From Spirometra erinaceieuropaei (Eukaryota; Platyhelminthes; Cestoda; Diphyllobothriidea; Diphyllobothriidae), in the NCBI GenBank assembly GCA_902702965.1, contig CACRXP010001159.1:76069-140068 (forward strand): 64,000 nucleotides of DNA, given 5' to 3'. The notes beneath the pieces are model-generated. The model was not told the DNA's origin, did no database searches, and saw nothing but the letters and a program-made list of their open reading frames with translations. The position numbers and the translations under genes were made by a program. This document shows, piece after piece, positions 54,801 to 62,069 of the stretch. Each line of letters opens with the position of its first letter. The first letter of the stretch is position 1.

Positions 54801-57800
54801 CACATACTACCTCGAGCTCGCCTGTTCGATACTACTAATTGTTATGCCACCGCCTGTGTGATCTTTAGATGAGCTTGAAGACCAACTGGAACGGGTACGT
54901 TCCATAACCTGATAGGTTAGCGCTATCATAACACAGTCAACCTTCTCGATCACAACCGAAAGAACAGCGAAACTGGAGCTCAATGGTTAGAACTTCGGAT
55001 GGTAGCAATCGGAAGATGGCACCCAAATATTCGTTGCCTAGAAATAATACCTACTATATATTTGCGTAGGTTATAGCCCTACATATCTGATGTTTCATTC
55101 GACCTCAGTTCCATCTGACCTTCAGTCCACATGCTGCCTCACTTAGATTATCATAGTTTCCAACATTTGAGATGCGATCGCTGTAGACCCAGCCATGGTT
55201 AATCAACCTTGGCCTAGGCTTACACGACTGACGAGTGGCAGCAGTAGTGGGGTTGCGGCTAAATCTAACCATACCTAAGGATATTAGAGAAACGATCGCT
55301 GTAGACCTACACTAGCACTATCATTCTTCACCATTGCTTCCTGAGGTGAGGAGCAACCGCATTTGTCGGTATCCGGCTTTATCTATGGCAACATACCTTA
55401 TGATATGTTAGCGTTCACATCTAAGCCTGCATAGTTTAGGATAGTTGTGAAACAATATCTGCTGACAAACCCTACCATTATTAAGATTGACATCCGGATA
55501 CACAGCTGAGGACCGACCGCTATGGTGCATTTGCGACATAAACTATTCTAGACAGGCTGTTTTGGTTAGGCAGATTTTTTTGGTTGCCATCTCCCGATTG
55601 TTACCCTTCGTATCTACTAACACCCTCAGACGCTTCCAACCTGCGGTTAAGTAAGGCTGACTAACGATGGCCAATAAGGCATAAATAGTCATCCTTTGTC
55701 CTTTTCGTTACCACCCAACATAAAGGTACTGTTAGCAAGCGCATGCACTCGGGTTCTTAGAGGATAATTAAGGTGTCAGATAGCTACTTTAAAAATATTT
55801 ACATGTGCCTAGTATATCGAAGACAAAACCTGACAATTTTTCAAATGTCCAGTCTGCGAATTCCTTGACTGATTTGCTCGACATGTCACCTGACAACGTA
55901 ATTCTCATGAAAACACTTTCTCTTACCAGACTCTGTAATTTTAGATGACTTTTCAAAGAAAGTTTCAATCATTTTTAAAAAAACGCAAGGCAGACTCAAG
56001 CTCTCCCTGATGGACAGATCAACTAAGCGTGATGGGTGTACCTTCCTTATATCATTTCTGTGCCAGTTCTGCCAATTTGGGCTATAGAACTTGTGCGCAA
56101 AATTGAGTTGACAGTTCGACCATCGGTTTCGATGTAGCGCTGCAACAAGCATGGACCCTAGGGACACCATCCGTCCGTTTGTCGTGCTGAATGTCAAATG
56201 CTTGTAAAAATAAATGTTATCGAATTTCCTATTCCGTGCCCTCAAAACAATTTACAAAATCTTACCAGATTCGAACTATATCGCGCATGAGAATCTGGAT
56301 AGGGCGTCTCAGGAAGTGACAGACAGTCCTGGGTCATGCGTTTAACTTCGCAGCCACCAAGATTATCGCCCGCGCCGGGAACAAAACAGGCCGAGAATTG
56401 CTTGATGCCTGGGCCTCGGATGAGAACTCAGTCAATCGATTTACCGATCCGGCGCCTGCGCAGTCACCTCCAGTCTTGCGCCATCGGTAGATGATTGGCT
56501 AACACGTCCTATGACAGTCGCTTGTTCTATTGTTGCTTCTATCGCTGACGATAGACTCCTGCAGGAGTTCGAAAGCCCAGAATAATAACCAGAATTTTCC
56601 GTTGCTCGGCCACGCTGTTTCCTCATCTACAACTACAGGGACTACAGCAGCGAAATAAAGTCGGTCGAGACTTGTCACACATTCACTGGTCTTCTGTGTG
56701 CTGTCGACTTCGGCGCCATTGACAGACTAGGAGCAGACATCGTGGGCCCGACCACGAGGGATCGACCTGCATTGGCTGGTCTGTGCCTATTTCTGATTAC
56801 ACAACTGTGTCAGAAGGCCTAACAAGCCAACAAGCTCCAGAGAGTAAGCTGCGACAGACTGATGGCGAAATACTGTGTCACTGCTTGATGTGTTTTTGTT
56901 TTTCCAGGAAAAAGACCTTTTAGACTGAGGGCACGAGCACAGGCCATGAGGAGTTATGGAGGTCTTGCACATGGTTATGTTGTCAACCAAACCCTACGCT
57001 TTTACCTGATAGCTGCCAGTCCACGCGTGATTTCTAAGTCAGCGTGACTGCGAGGCAGAACTATCAGGGAACCGTGGGGAGAACTGAGACCGTAGAAATG
57101 CTCTCCTTCTCCACCGTCCCCGTCTGTCTCCACCGTCGCAATCTGGCAACGGTATAGAGAAGGACTCCACGTAACTGTCAGTAGACTGTGGATTCTGTTA
57201 TACGGGGTTTTATCTTGGCATACTTTTGCTGGCTGTTGAAGAAATTACACTGCCAACAAGGATTACTTCCCACGACCTCACACCTTAACTCAAAATCCGT
57301 TATTTTGTGAAATTTACCTTCTGTTTATTGTTTAATTACTACTCTCATTTCCGATGTCGCACAATGACGTAGGATGAGACTTTTGGCATAAATCCAGGCA
57401 ATTTGTCAGCTTACCGTCTAGCGTGCTGCCCCACCCATATAACTCCTTTATCATAAATCGCCTATGGCGCGATCCACAGTCTACTGACAGTTAAGTGGGG
57501 TACTTCTCTATACCGTGGCCCGCAATTGTGGCAGGTGTTCACACTTATTTGACATTAGCCAAATTGCCAAGATAAGGTTCCGTTTGGAAATGGCCGCTCA
57601 AATGATGCTACGAGACGGATCAAAGCGCAACGAAATCCCAAACCCACCCGGATGGTGGCTTACAGTTGCACATCCTACTGCCCGTTCGTACAACCCTAGT
57701 TTCGAAAAGCATTCCCACTTAAGTATTGTGCATTTATTCGCCGCTCTTAAGACTGAATTAATTTAGTCATACCTCATAAAAATTAGACTGAGTTACTGAG

Positions 57801-59068
57801 TTCCCGAAAGTACTTATTTCTCGAAAGTACACAGCCAAATATATTTTATGGAATTAAAAAGAAAACCCTTCGTATGTTTGGACGTTTCTGCAATGCTTAC
57901 AGAATGTGTCGCGTAACTAAGCAGCTGAAAACATTATCACGTCCAAGAAGTCTATTCATAATAATTTGAGGAAAAATATGAAATTTATTTATGGAAAACT
58001 TGAACAGATCCTGTGAAGGTTTGAGCCAAGTTACTTAAACAAGATCCCCAAGTTAACGCCTGAGAAAATCAAGAGGCTATAGGTGACTGAAGCCCTCAAG
58101 CGACCCGCAACGGTAAATCTAGACCATCCAACAGTTAGGGCAATTTCATCCGTTAATATGGTGGTGAATTATGCCAATATCAAACCTGTTGACGGGAAAT
58201 TCCATACAACGGAGTCGGCGAAATAATAAAGCACAGAAAAACGTATTTTGCAGAAAAGAAGTATTTTTTCAAACAAAAAAGTAAACATAGAAGGCAAATT
58301 TTACTTATCACCCTTAACGGGACATTCAGCGTTTGCACTGCGATGAATTTTTTGACTCTTAACTTTTTTGTTTCCCTGGCCTTATTTGTAGGTTGAAAAA
58401 TTCGCAGACGTTCGTTAATGCCTTCACTGTTGACGCATCATACCTCCAACACGCCAAACTCGGAAAGATGCCCGATTTTAGGGTTGGTTTCTGTCCCCAT
58501 TTTTTTAACTAATGGGGTCTCTTTAGAATTGGCACATTCCTTTTGGACGCCGGTTCAGATCCCTCAAAATATGGTTTGTCCTCAGAGCCTACGGTGTCAG
58601 TGGCCTTCAGAAGTACATACGAAATGTAAAAACCATTCAAGTTGTTTCATTACACCAAACATATTTAGCACGTCGAGATGGCACATTATTTGGAACGCCT
58701 GTTCGTTGAGGACGGCCGGTTTGAGATCGTGGGTGAAGTCACACTCGGGTTGGTCTGTTTTCGCATAAAGGTAACGAATGCTGTACATAAAACTTACTCA
58801 AATAAATCTAAGTAGAGTGATTTTACGCATCTCTTTTTTCTAACTGCAGAACGACAATGCGCGTACGCGGACGTTGTATGAAAGGATTGAAGCTGATGGT
58901 CGTCTGCATTTGGTGCCGTCATATATCCGGCATCCAGCCGAACTGTTCTTCATCCGAGTTGCCATCTGCTATATGTTCATGGATAAAGAATTGACCCGAA
59001 CATCATTTAATGTCATTTCTGAGCTGACCAAAGAAATTCTTCAAGCAGATGGGACGCATGCATCATGA
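40182..59068 (+). CDS. DDC: Aromatic-L-amino-acid decarboxylase, split over at least 11 exons
   Basis: A PLP-dependent group II decarboxylase that converts DOPA and/or 5-hydroxytryptophan to dopamine or serotonin in the cytosol of aminergic cells. Eleven exons, all with AG and GT borders, join in frame to about 490 residues, near the usual 480. Landmarks: [11 protein letters not shown] (exon 1), [11 protein letters not shown] (exon 2), [11 protein letters not shown] (exon 3), LLAAR (exon 4), [10 protein letters not shown] with the PLP-stacking His (exon 5), [16 protein letters not shown] with the PLP Asp (exon 6), [12 protein letters not shown] with the Schiff-base Lys at 54,124-54,126 (exon 7), SYLQH with the loop Tyr (exon 8), [14 protein letters not shown] (exon 9), EVTLGLVCF (exon 10) and HLVPSYIR (exon 11). 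Gly precedes RRFRS, where histidine decarboxylase has Ser, so AADC is favoured over HDC. No frame break was found. The initiator Met lies upstream and is uncertain. Substrate preference cannot be read from sequence. Confidence 0.95.
41310..41480 (-). mobile_element. tRNA-derived SINE, copy 2
   Basis: On the - strand: CTGGATTAGTGGTTTGGG (A-box region), GGGATCGAGTCCCAGG (B box), then GGCTGATGATGACTGATAAG, AAGCCAGAAATAGCCATT and TTGCCTTTGTCCGTCAGC. Same head-body order as 22,870-23,070. The flanking sequence to 41,260 may be the 3' tail. Antisense to the AADC transcript. Confidence 0.78.
41527..41704. repeat. 178-bp near-perfect palindrome
   Basis: Left arm GATCGTGTTACGGAACTCAC...CAGCAGCCACGCAGCGGC and right arm its complement, ending GGTTCCGTAACACGATC-type sequence at 41,704 (as read, GAGTTCCGTAACACGATC). 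Arms are about 80 bp with few mismatches and enclose a ~20-bp centre. It lies about 160 bp upstream of exon 2. Likely a fold-back MITE; the transcript could form a long hairpin. Confidence 0.85.
41863..41976 (+). CDS. DDC: AADC exon 2
   Basis: 38 codons, phase 0 at both ends: [34 protein letters not shown]. This is the active-site segment that contacts substrate (HW-HP-F-AY). The usual FP after AY is replaced by LA, and GCIGF is GGIGF. Donor GTAGGT. Intron 2 (41,977-42,154) is 178 bp. Confidence 0.93.
42155..42268 (+). CDS. DDC: AADC exon 3
   Basis: 38 codons, phase 0. Acceptor CCCGTTTCACAG, donor GTATGG. Reads [34 protein letters not shown]. The family has AASPACTELETVMMDW here, so the match is clear; Cys is Val in this copy. 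Confidence 0.95.
42269..43097 (+). other. AADC intron 3 (829 bp)
   Basis: Almost filled by a family-C inverted-repeat element (42,413-43,010). About 145 bp on the left and 90 bp on the right remain as original intron. Confidence 0.85.
42413..43010. mobile_element. Inverted-repeat DNA element, family C, full copy
   Basis: About 600 bp. The left end (GGCGAGGTCGGGTACTGCAG, then GGTTAGCTTCCTAAAACA) recurs inverted at the right (TTTTTTAGGAAGCTAACC, GGGGCTGAAGAACCAAACCC), giving terminal repeats of about 75 bp. No coding sequence. A partial relative is at 7,973-8,315. Confidence 0.8.
43098..43232 (+). CDS. DDC: AADC exon 4
   Basis: 45 codons, phase 0. Acceptor TTTTCCGCCCTCAG, donor GTAAAA. Reads [30 protein letters not shown] and KLVGYHSDQ, matching GSASEATLVALLAAR and KLVAYSSDQ of animal AADCs, including PLP-phosphate contacts in the TSSES stretch. 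Confidence 0.95.
43500..43891. mobile_element. MITE family B, copy 1
   Basis: Terminal inverted repeats of about 55 bp: GGCAACGGTTTAGAGAAC, AACTGTCAGTAGACTGTGG at the left and the complement (CCACAGTCTACTGACAG, TTCTTTATACCGTTGTC) at the right. The centre shares blocks with the copy at 57,145-57,519 in inverse orientation, for example AAATAACGGATT, ATTAAACAATAAACA and ATTTATGCC. About 390 bp, non-coding. Confidence 0.85.
44674..44875 (-). repeat. Degenerate telomere-like (CCCTAA)n tract in AADC intron 4
   Basis: About 200 bp of CCCTAA/CCCTAAC near-repeats (CCCTAACCCCTAACCCTAAC at the start, ACCCTAACCCCAACCCTAAC near the end) with many variants. The array is clearly interstitial and decayed. 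Similar G-strand tracts occur at 47,393-47,565 and in the 23.9-kb and 25.7-kb duplicated units. Confidence 0.75.
44961..45104 (+). CDS. DDC: AADC exon 5
   Basis: 48 codons, phase 0. Acceptor GTCTTTTTAAG, donor GTATGT. Reads [18 protein letters not shown], then [22 protein letters not shown]. The His in AHASVER corresponds to the residue stacked on the PLP ring (His192 in mammalian AADC). The Asn variant of some insect aldehyde synthases is not present. Confidence 0.95.
45255..45695 (+). repeat. Interspersed repeat R, copy 1
   Basis: Shares ordered blocks with 51,185-51,640 and 59,960-60,425: GAGTTGTCCTCTCAGGCG, ACCGCTGGCGAAGCCAG, CCTGAGAGTCCGTGA, GAAGTCAATCGAGTGGCT, then GGGGCCTTGAACAATCACGC and CCAGACTGGCCATGATGGCT. 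All three copies have the same orientation. The frames inside are not conserved between copies. Confidence 0.75.
47393..47565 (+). repeat. Degenerate TTAGGG-like tract in AADC intron 5
   Basis: GGGTTAGGGTTT at the start, then many GGTTAG/GGTTTA variants (GGATTAAGGTTAGTTGG, GGGGTTGGGTTTAG). Opposite strand sense to the tract in intron 4. An open frame through it (47,251-47,565) is a by-product of the repeat. Confidence 0.6.
48841..48875. repeat. (GTA)n microsatellite
   Basis: About 11 AGT/GTA units in AADC intron 5, flanked by decayed units on both sides. The complementary strand reads as poly-Leu or poly-Thr in frame, an artefact of the repeat. Confidence 0.9.
49523..49684 (+). CDS. DDC: AADC exon 6
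   Basis: 54 codons, phase 0. Acceptor TGCCTTTCTAG, donor GTATGT. Reads [20 protein letters not shown], then [27 protein letters not shown]. The Asp of HVDAAYAG binds the PLP pyridine nitrogen (Asp271 in mammals). TLGTT contains the Thr that contacts PLP. Confidence 0.97.
50030..50285 (-). repeat. Interspersed repeat G, copy 3
   Basis: Its reverse complement runs parallel to 20,345-20,590: GTTCGACCGTCGTGCCCG, GATGTCCGCCGTGTGCTCC, GAATAAGTTTACAGTGAG, GGGGGAGGGCGCAGGTG. Confidence 0.6.
50845..50965 (+). pseudogene. PLE lineage-A GIY-YIG fragment
   Basis: DNA CCCGCAGTCCAT then TACAAACACAATGA corresponds to CCCGCAATCCATCAACAAACACAATGA of the intact copy (17,100-17,125). Upstream codons preserve F-K, E-x-E and SRE spaced as in FKFQEAEI and LSREL. 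Heavily decayed. Confidence 0.55.
51185..51640 (+). repeat. Interspersed repeat R, copy 2
   Basis: The most complete copy: CGAGTTGTCCCCTCAAGCGG, GTGGCCGCTGGCGATGCCAA, AATCGGTGTGTTTTGTATT, GGCGTGGTGTCCCAGTGGCC, GAAGCCGGTCGAGTAGCTTC, and the 3' end CCTTGAACAATTACGCCAGA. The terminal inverted repeats or poly-A tail needed to classify it were not seen. Confidence 0.75.
52996..53650. mobile_element. Palindromic element, family A, copy 7 (diverged)
   Basis: Left terminus TACAGAGGTTGTGATAACTC and right terminus ending AGTTAGACCACCTACTGTT, the latter closer to consensus. About 655 bp, shorter and more diverged than the 1-kb copies. Confidence 0.65.
54094..54161 (+). CDS. DDC: AADC exon 7 (PLP-lysine exon)
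   Basis: 68 nt encoding [22 protein letters not shown] and two bases of Trp. Acceptor TTTGCTTTCTAG, donor GTGAGT. The Lys of NPHKW (54,124-54,126) forms the Schiff base with PLP. The family usually has DSFNFNPHKW and NFDCSAMW; the Cys after Asp is Leu here. Confidence 0.97.
54645..54775 (+). mobile_element. tRNA-derived SINE, copy 3 (partial head)
   Basis: B-box region TGTAGTTCGAGCCTCAGG followed by GATTTGGGGGTGAGTGAAG, GCTGGCTGACGACG, GGGTCAGGAATGGAAATCTC and CCTTCTTTGTATTT. Same order as copy 1 from B box onwards; the A-box part is unclear. A CAC-rich stretch follows. Confidence 0.65.
56300..56580 (+). pseudogene. PLE GIY-YIG C-terminal fragment (third type)
   Basis: One frame reads [20 protein letters not shown], then [17 protein letters not shown] and TDPAP, aligning in pattern with GHIFKFQEAEILTRGDN and RELLESWFSGPQSIN of lineage A but clearly distinct. 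Downstream, CTGACGA (56,545-56,551), a 5-bp hairpin ACTCC/GGAGT and GAAA (56,571-56,574) mark where the terminal ribozyme would be. Confidence 0.7.
57145..57519. mobile_element. MITE family B, copy 2
   Basis: GGCAACGGTATAGAGAAGGA, then AACTGTCAGTAGACTGTGG at the left and CCACAGTCTACTGACAG with TTCTCTATACCGT at the right. The internal sequence matches copy 1 in inverse orientation over its whole length. Sizes of 375 and 392 bp. Confidence 0.87.
58392..58482 (+). CDS. DDC: AADC exon 8
   Basis: 91 nt; the first base completes the Trp codon from exon 7, then 30 codons: [28 protein letters not shown]. It is the flexible catalytic loop. The Tyr of SYLQH matches the Tyr that distinguishes decarboxylases from aldehyde synthases. 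The loop is two residues shorter than in mammalian AADC. Donor GTTGGT is weak but GT-compliant. Confidence 0.93.
58483..58526 (+). other. AADC micro-intron 8 (44 bp)
   Basis: From GTTGGT to GTCTCTTTAG. Reading through it meets a stop (TAA near 58,510), so it must be spliced for the frame to continue from exon 8 into exon 9. Confidence 0.9.
58527..58625 (+). CDS. DDC: AADC exon 9
   Basis: 33 codons: [33 protein letters not shown]. The family motif is [18 protein letters not shown]. Gly before RRFRS is the AADC state (Ser in histidine decarboxylase). The His of HW is Asn. Donor GTAAAA. Confidence 0.95.
58626..58668 (+). other. AADC micro-intron 9 (43 bp)
   Basis: From GTAAAA to ACATATTTAG, phase 0. 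Its size is at the lower end for spliceosomal introns and matches intron 8. Confidence 0.9.
58669..58770 (+). CDS. DDC: AADC exon 10
   Basis: 34 codons: [34 protein letters not shown], matching the C-terminal small domain (RFEI, LGLVCFRLK). Donor GTAACG. Intron 10 (58,771-58,849) is 79 bp with acceptor TCTAACTGCAG. Confidence 0.95.
58850..59068 (+). CDS. DDC: AADC exon 11 (last exon)
   Basis: 72 codons plus [70 protein letters not shown]. Matches the C-terminal end of AADC (HLVPCHLRDKFVLRFAIC). The family's FVLRFAIC is FFIRVAIC. No AATAAA was seen within about 500 bp downstream. Confidence 0.95.
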   Translation, partial: NDNARTRTLYERIEADGRLHLVPSYIRHPAELFFIRVAICYMFMDKELTRTSFNVISELTKEILQADGTHAS

Positions 59069-59955
59069 GTAGTTGATGCTTTCCCGCCCGGAAGATGGAC
59101 TGCGTGTAGTCGACATATGTCACCTATATATATTACGCTGTAGAACTCCAAATGAATCTGTTCGAAAACATCAGGAACGTTCTGTTGTGAAGAATTTAAA
59201 ACCTCCGATCTTTGCGCCCATGTTTTTCTAATTAGCTTTCGGCCAAACGTGATGTACAGAAATGCAAAGTCTTCATTTCTGTATACTGTGCCAATTTATT
59301 AACAAAACAACATCCCATAACTCTACAATTATTTGGTTTATTTTTTTCAAGATTCGTCTGATTAACAAAGGAACGACAGTTTTTATTCTATCCAAACCTG
59401 TTTAAAGGGCGCCAAGACCAGACGTGTAAGAGAAGTATGTCCGCAAACAACTAGCGTTACTTTTCAAACATTACATTACTTGCGTAGAGACTGTGATACT
59501 AGTGATCGGAAGGTTTTGAACGGTTGCGTAAAAAGTCCGCATTAACGCCTGGACCGCTGTCTCAAAAGATAAAAATGTTCACTGAAGAAAATAAGCACAC
59601 CGACGACGATATACAGTAACACTGAAAAAAACAGATGGCGTCTACCTCCTGTGCACCCGATAAATTGTTTTGAACGCAAATACGGTCAACAATCCCATGC
59701 CACTGAGCTTACTGCGACACAGCCCGCTAGAGGTACTTCGCAAAACCAATGACAGCCCGACAGCATGAGGGAGGGGGCAAGGAACACGTGGGCGATTTAA
59801 TGACCTGCTCCACTGCAAACAAGTTAGAGGAGGCTCCCACTGATGCACGTGATTGGATCTACATCTATTGTTGTGATAAAGGGAGAGCAACCCCCAGGGA
59901 GTATCGGAATGCCCGCTAAAAGCTGTCTGCGTCCTGCTTATTGCGCGTTTGATCA
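59069..59955. other. AADC 3' flank; no further gene
   Basis: AT-rich downstream sequence, presumably the 3' UTR and intergenic DNA. No canonical polyadenylation hexamer was found close to the stop. The minus-strand frame 59,642-60,049 (135 codons) extends into repeat R and is not credible as a gene. Confidence 0.5.
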
Positions 59956-59959
59956 TTAT

Positions 59960-60425
59960 AGCGATGAAGCTGTGAAGGTGTGCGTAGTGTGTGAGGGTGT
60001 GCTCTGCAATCACCAGGCCAAATCCAAAGTTGCAAGGAGGATACGGCATTTACCAGAATGAAGGGTTTGTCGTTTGCAGAACCTAAGTTGTCCTCTCAGG
60101 CGGCAGTGACCGCCGGCAAAGCCAGTGCTAGTGTTAACTGCGTTCAGTCATGCCCAAGAGTTCGCGAGAGAGTAGTGGCAGCCGTTTTTGGGGTTTTATG
60201 GGCCAAAGTTAAGCAGTTTCCAATCGGTGTGTACTGCATTTGCCGAGAGGTGGTGTCCCAGTGACTTATGTCTCTGGTTTCAGGGGGGGGGGAGAGATGC
60301 GCTTAAGTGGCCGTACGGGCAGCTGCGACCCTGTGTGGCGCTGGTGTATCCAAGCTGAAGTCAGTCGAGTGGCTTCAGGTCAGCGCGTCTGGAACAGCTC
60401 ACTACAAGCGTGAATGACCTTTGAG
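59960..60425 (+). repeat. Interspersed repeat R, copy 3
   Basis: Blocks AATCACCAGGCCAAATCC, AAGTTGTCCTCTCAGGCGG, CCAATCGGTGTGTACTGC, GAGGTGGTGTCCCAGTGAC and GAAGTCAGTCGAGTGGCTTC match copies 1 and 2. It stops where a PLE fragment begins, at about 60,425. Confidence 0.72.
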
Positions 60426-60610
60426 CACCACCTTCGCGCGGCCAAATCATATTTGTTCATTCGCGTTAGCAGCCGCCGGCCGGTTTCCCCAACTTCCTGC
60501 AGCTGCATCAAAGTCGGTAAACAACAGCCGAAATCTCCTGCTTCGGAATCGGGTCTTTTGGCCGCATCACTTGCCGGCGGATTCTTGAGCCCTAGTTGTA
60601 ACACTCCTTG
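60425..60610 (-). pseudogene. PLE lineage-A GIY-YIG fragment
   Basis: On the - strand: KR-PDSEAG region matching RPKDPLPRQE in a shifted frame, then QEVGETGRRLLTRMNKYDLA, against YVGETGRLLRTRLAEHAAA of the intact copy. Frameshifts place these in different frames. It abuts repeat R copy 3. Confidence 0.7.
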
Positions 60611-60619
60611 CTTTCAAAT

Positions 60620-62020
60620 GACATCTTCTAAGCGGGAATACTTTTATGCAAAAAAATGAAGACCATGAGCTTTATAAGACAAGACACACGGGTAGGAGCC
60701 CCCGCCCTCTAGGAATCTTGCGATATTCGTCGGAGGAGATTGTAGTTAGTGCCAAAGTTAGTTAGGATTAAAGTTCAGTTTAGGGTTTCGGCTAGTTTTA
60801 AATTTAAGGTTAGGACACGGGAATATTTACACTTTCTGGGATTCTGTTCGCGGTCCCGTGTTCTGCCCTTTGTGCATTCCCTTAGCGAAATAAATCATTC
60901 AACTGTATGGGCATGGGAAGCGATTAAAACTACACTATTCCGTAGAAGGCGTGCCTGCGAGCACGTGTCGAATGTAGTTTGGTCGACAAAACAAAGATTC
61001 TCAATCATAATTCAGGGAAGACGGTTTGAGTTGGACAACCTTTACTGCTTTGGACGTGCATACACAAAGACTCTGTAGGCAGTCGCCACTAGCGCGCTCT
61101 CCAGGCAAGTTGTCTTTTTTGTGTCCGCCTTCGAGGTGCTGAGACCCAGCGCCTATGTGCGCCTTTCGTTGTCTCCGCGTTCACCAGCCAATCAGAGGGG
61201 GGACAGCGTTGACTGGCCGGGAGCACTCACGAGGCTAGTGACAGGCCTCTCGTGTCCCAGCAGCGTATCGACATGGAGTGTGACGCGGACAGAAAGGCAG
61301 CGTGGCAAAGGCGGAGGCCAAGGAGACGCGAACTGCCACACACGGTCGACATAAATGCAACCTCCACAATCAAAGGTCGACATCCCTCGGCACACAAGGT
61401 AGCTTTAGTGTACTCCGAGTCGCCATGTTGTAAAGCATGACATAAGTGGCCCCTTCCATTTAGAACACGCTCAGGATCTAAGCTGCTCTGAGACGAGCTC
61501 CGACATGCCTGGGAGAGCAGGAGACTGTCAGACAAATTCAGATTTTGATAAAAATCTAACATAAGTTTGTTACCGACATAACAACTTCACCTGTCATCTT
61601 GTCCAATGCGTGCTGCCAAATACAGCAGCGTGACCTGCAATTTGCGTAAGGGCGACCCCAGGCCATTGCTGCGACTCGACGCTCGTCGCATAATATTGCG
61701 ACATATTCAGTTCTCAGGAGGGCTCTTCTCAACTACGCGCATCGGACACCACACTAAGGCTAGATCTTACCTAATTTTCCCCATGGCTGACGAAAAGTAT
61801 CTGGCGATGATTAAAAGCGTGCCGTCTACACAGGAGAGACAGTTCGGCTTTGTCCCATATCTAAGCCCACCGAAGGCCTCAGGACCTGCCTGTCAAATGC
61901 GCCCAACTTTCACCTGGATTGTGTATGATTTTTGCCGATTCTGCCGCAGTATTAGGGGTTGTGTATCTTACAAAAGTAAACCGGTAGTGTGGGATTAATA
62001 CTGTTGAGAATGAGACTGCC
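60620..62020. other. No recognisable gene
   Basis: A short GGTTAG-like stretch lies at 60,745-60,815. Frames at 61,121-61,562 overlap on both strands in a GC-rich stretch. The 130-codon frame 61,606-61,998 (+) has no domain I recognise and no clear splice sites; it may be chance or part of an element. Confidence 0.4.
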
Positions 62021-62025
62021 TCCTC

Positions 62026-62069
62026 GGCCTGACGTTTCGGGTTCTCATTCGAATTCATCATCAGGCACA
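62026..62069 (-). ncRNA. Decayed hammerhead ribozyme in PLE terminal repeat
   Basis: CTGATGA, GAAA and CGTC are all present on the - strand. Stem II has two mismatches (GAATTC against GAACCC), and stem I has lost pairing (TGTGC with AGGCC). Core bases kept, stems broken. Confidence 0.6.

Larger units (their letters stand above)
54162..58391 (+). other. AADC intron 7 (4,230 bp)
   Basis: Contains SINE copy 3 (54,645-54,775), a PLE fragment with a hammerhead-like core (56,300-56,580) and MITE family B copy 2 (57,145-57,519). The rest, including 54,840-56,270 and 57,770-58,390, shows nothing recognisable. Confidence 0.8.

Noticed and set aside
40182..59068. Histidine decarboxylase as the identity of the split gene
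   Set aside because: Gly instead of Ser before RRFRS and the overall match to AADC exons. The 16-residue loop spacing is also found in insect-type AADCs, so it does not favour HDC.
59642..60049. 135-codon - strand frame as a gene
   Set aside because: Runs into repeat R; not kept in its other copies.
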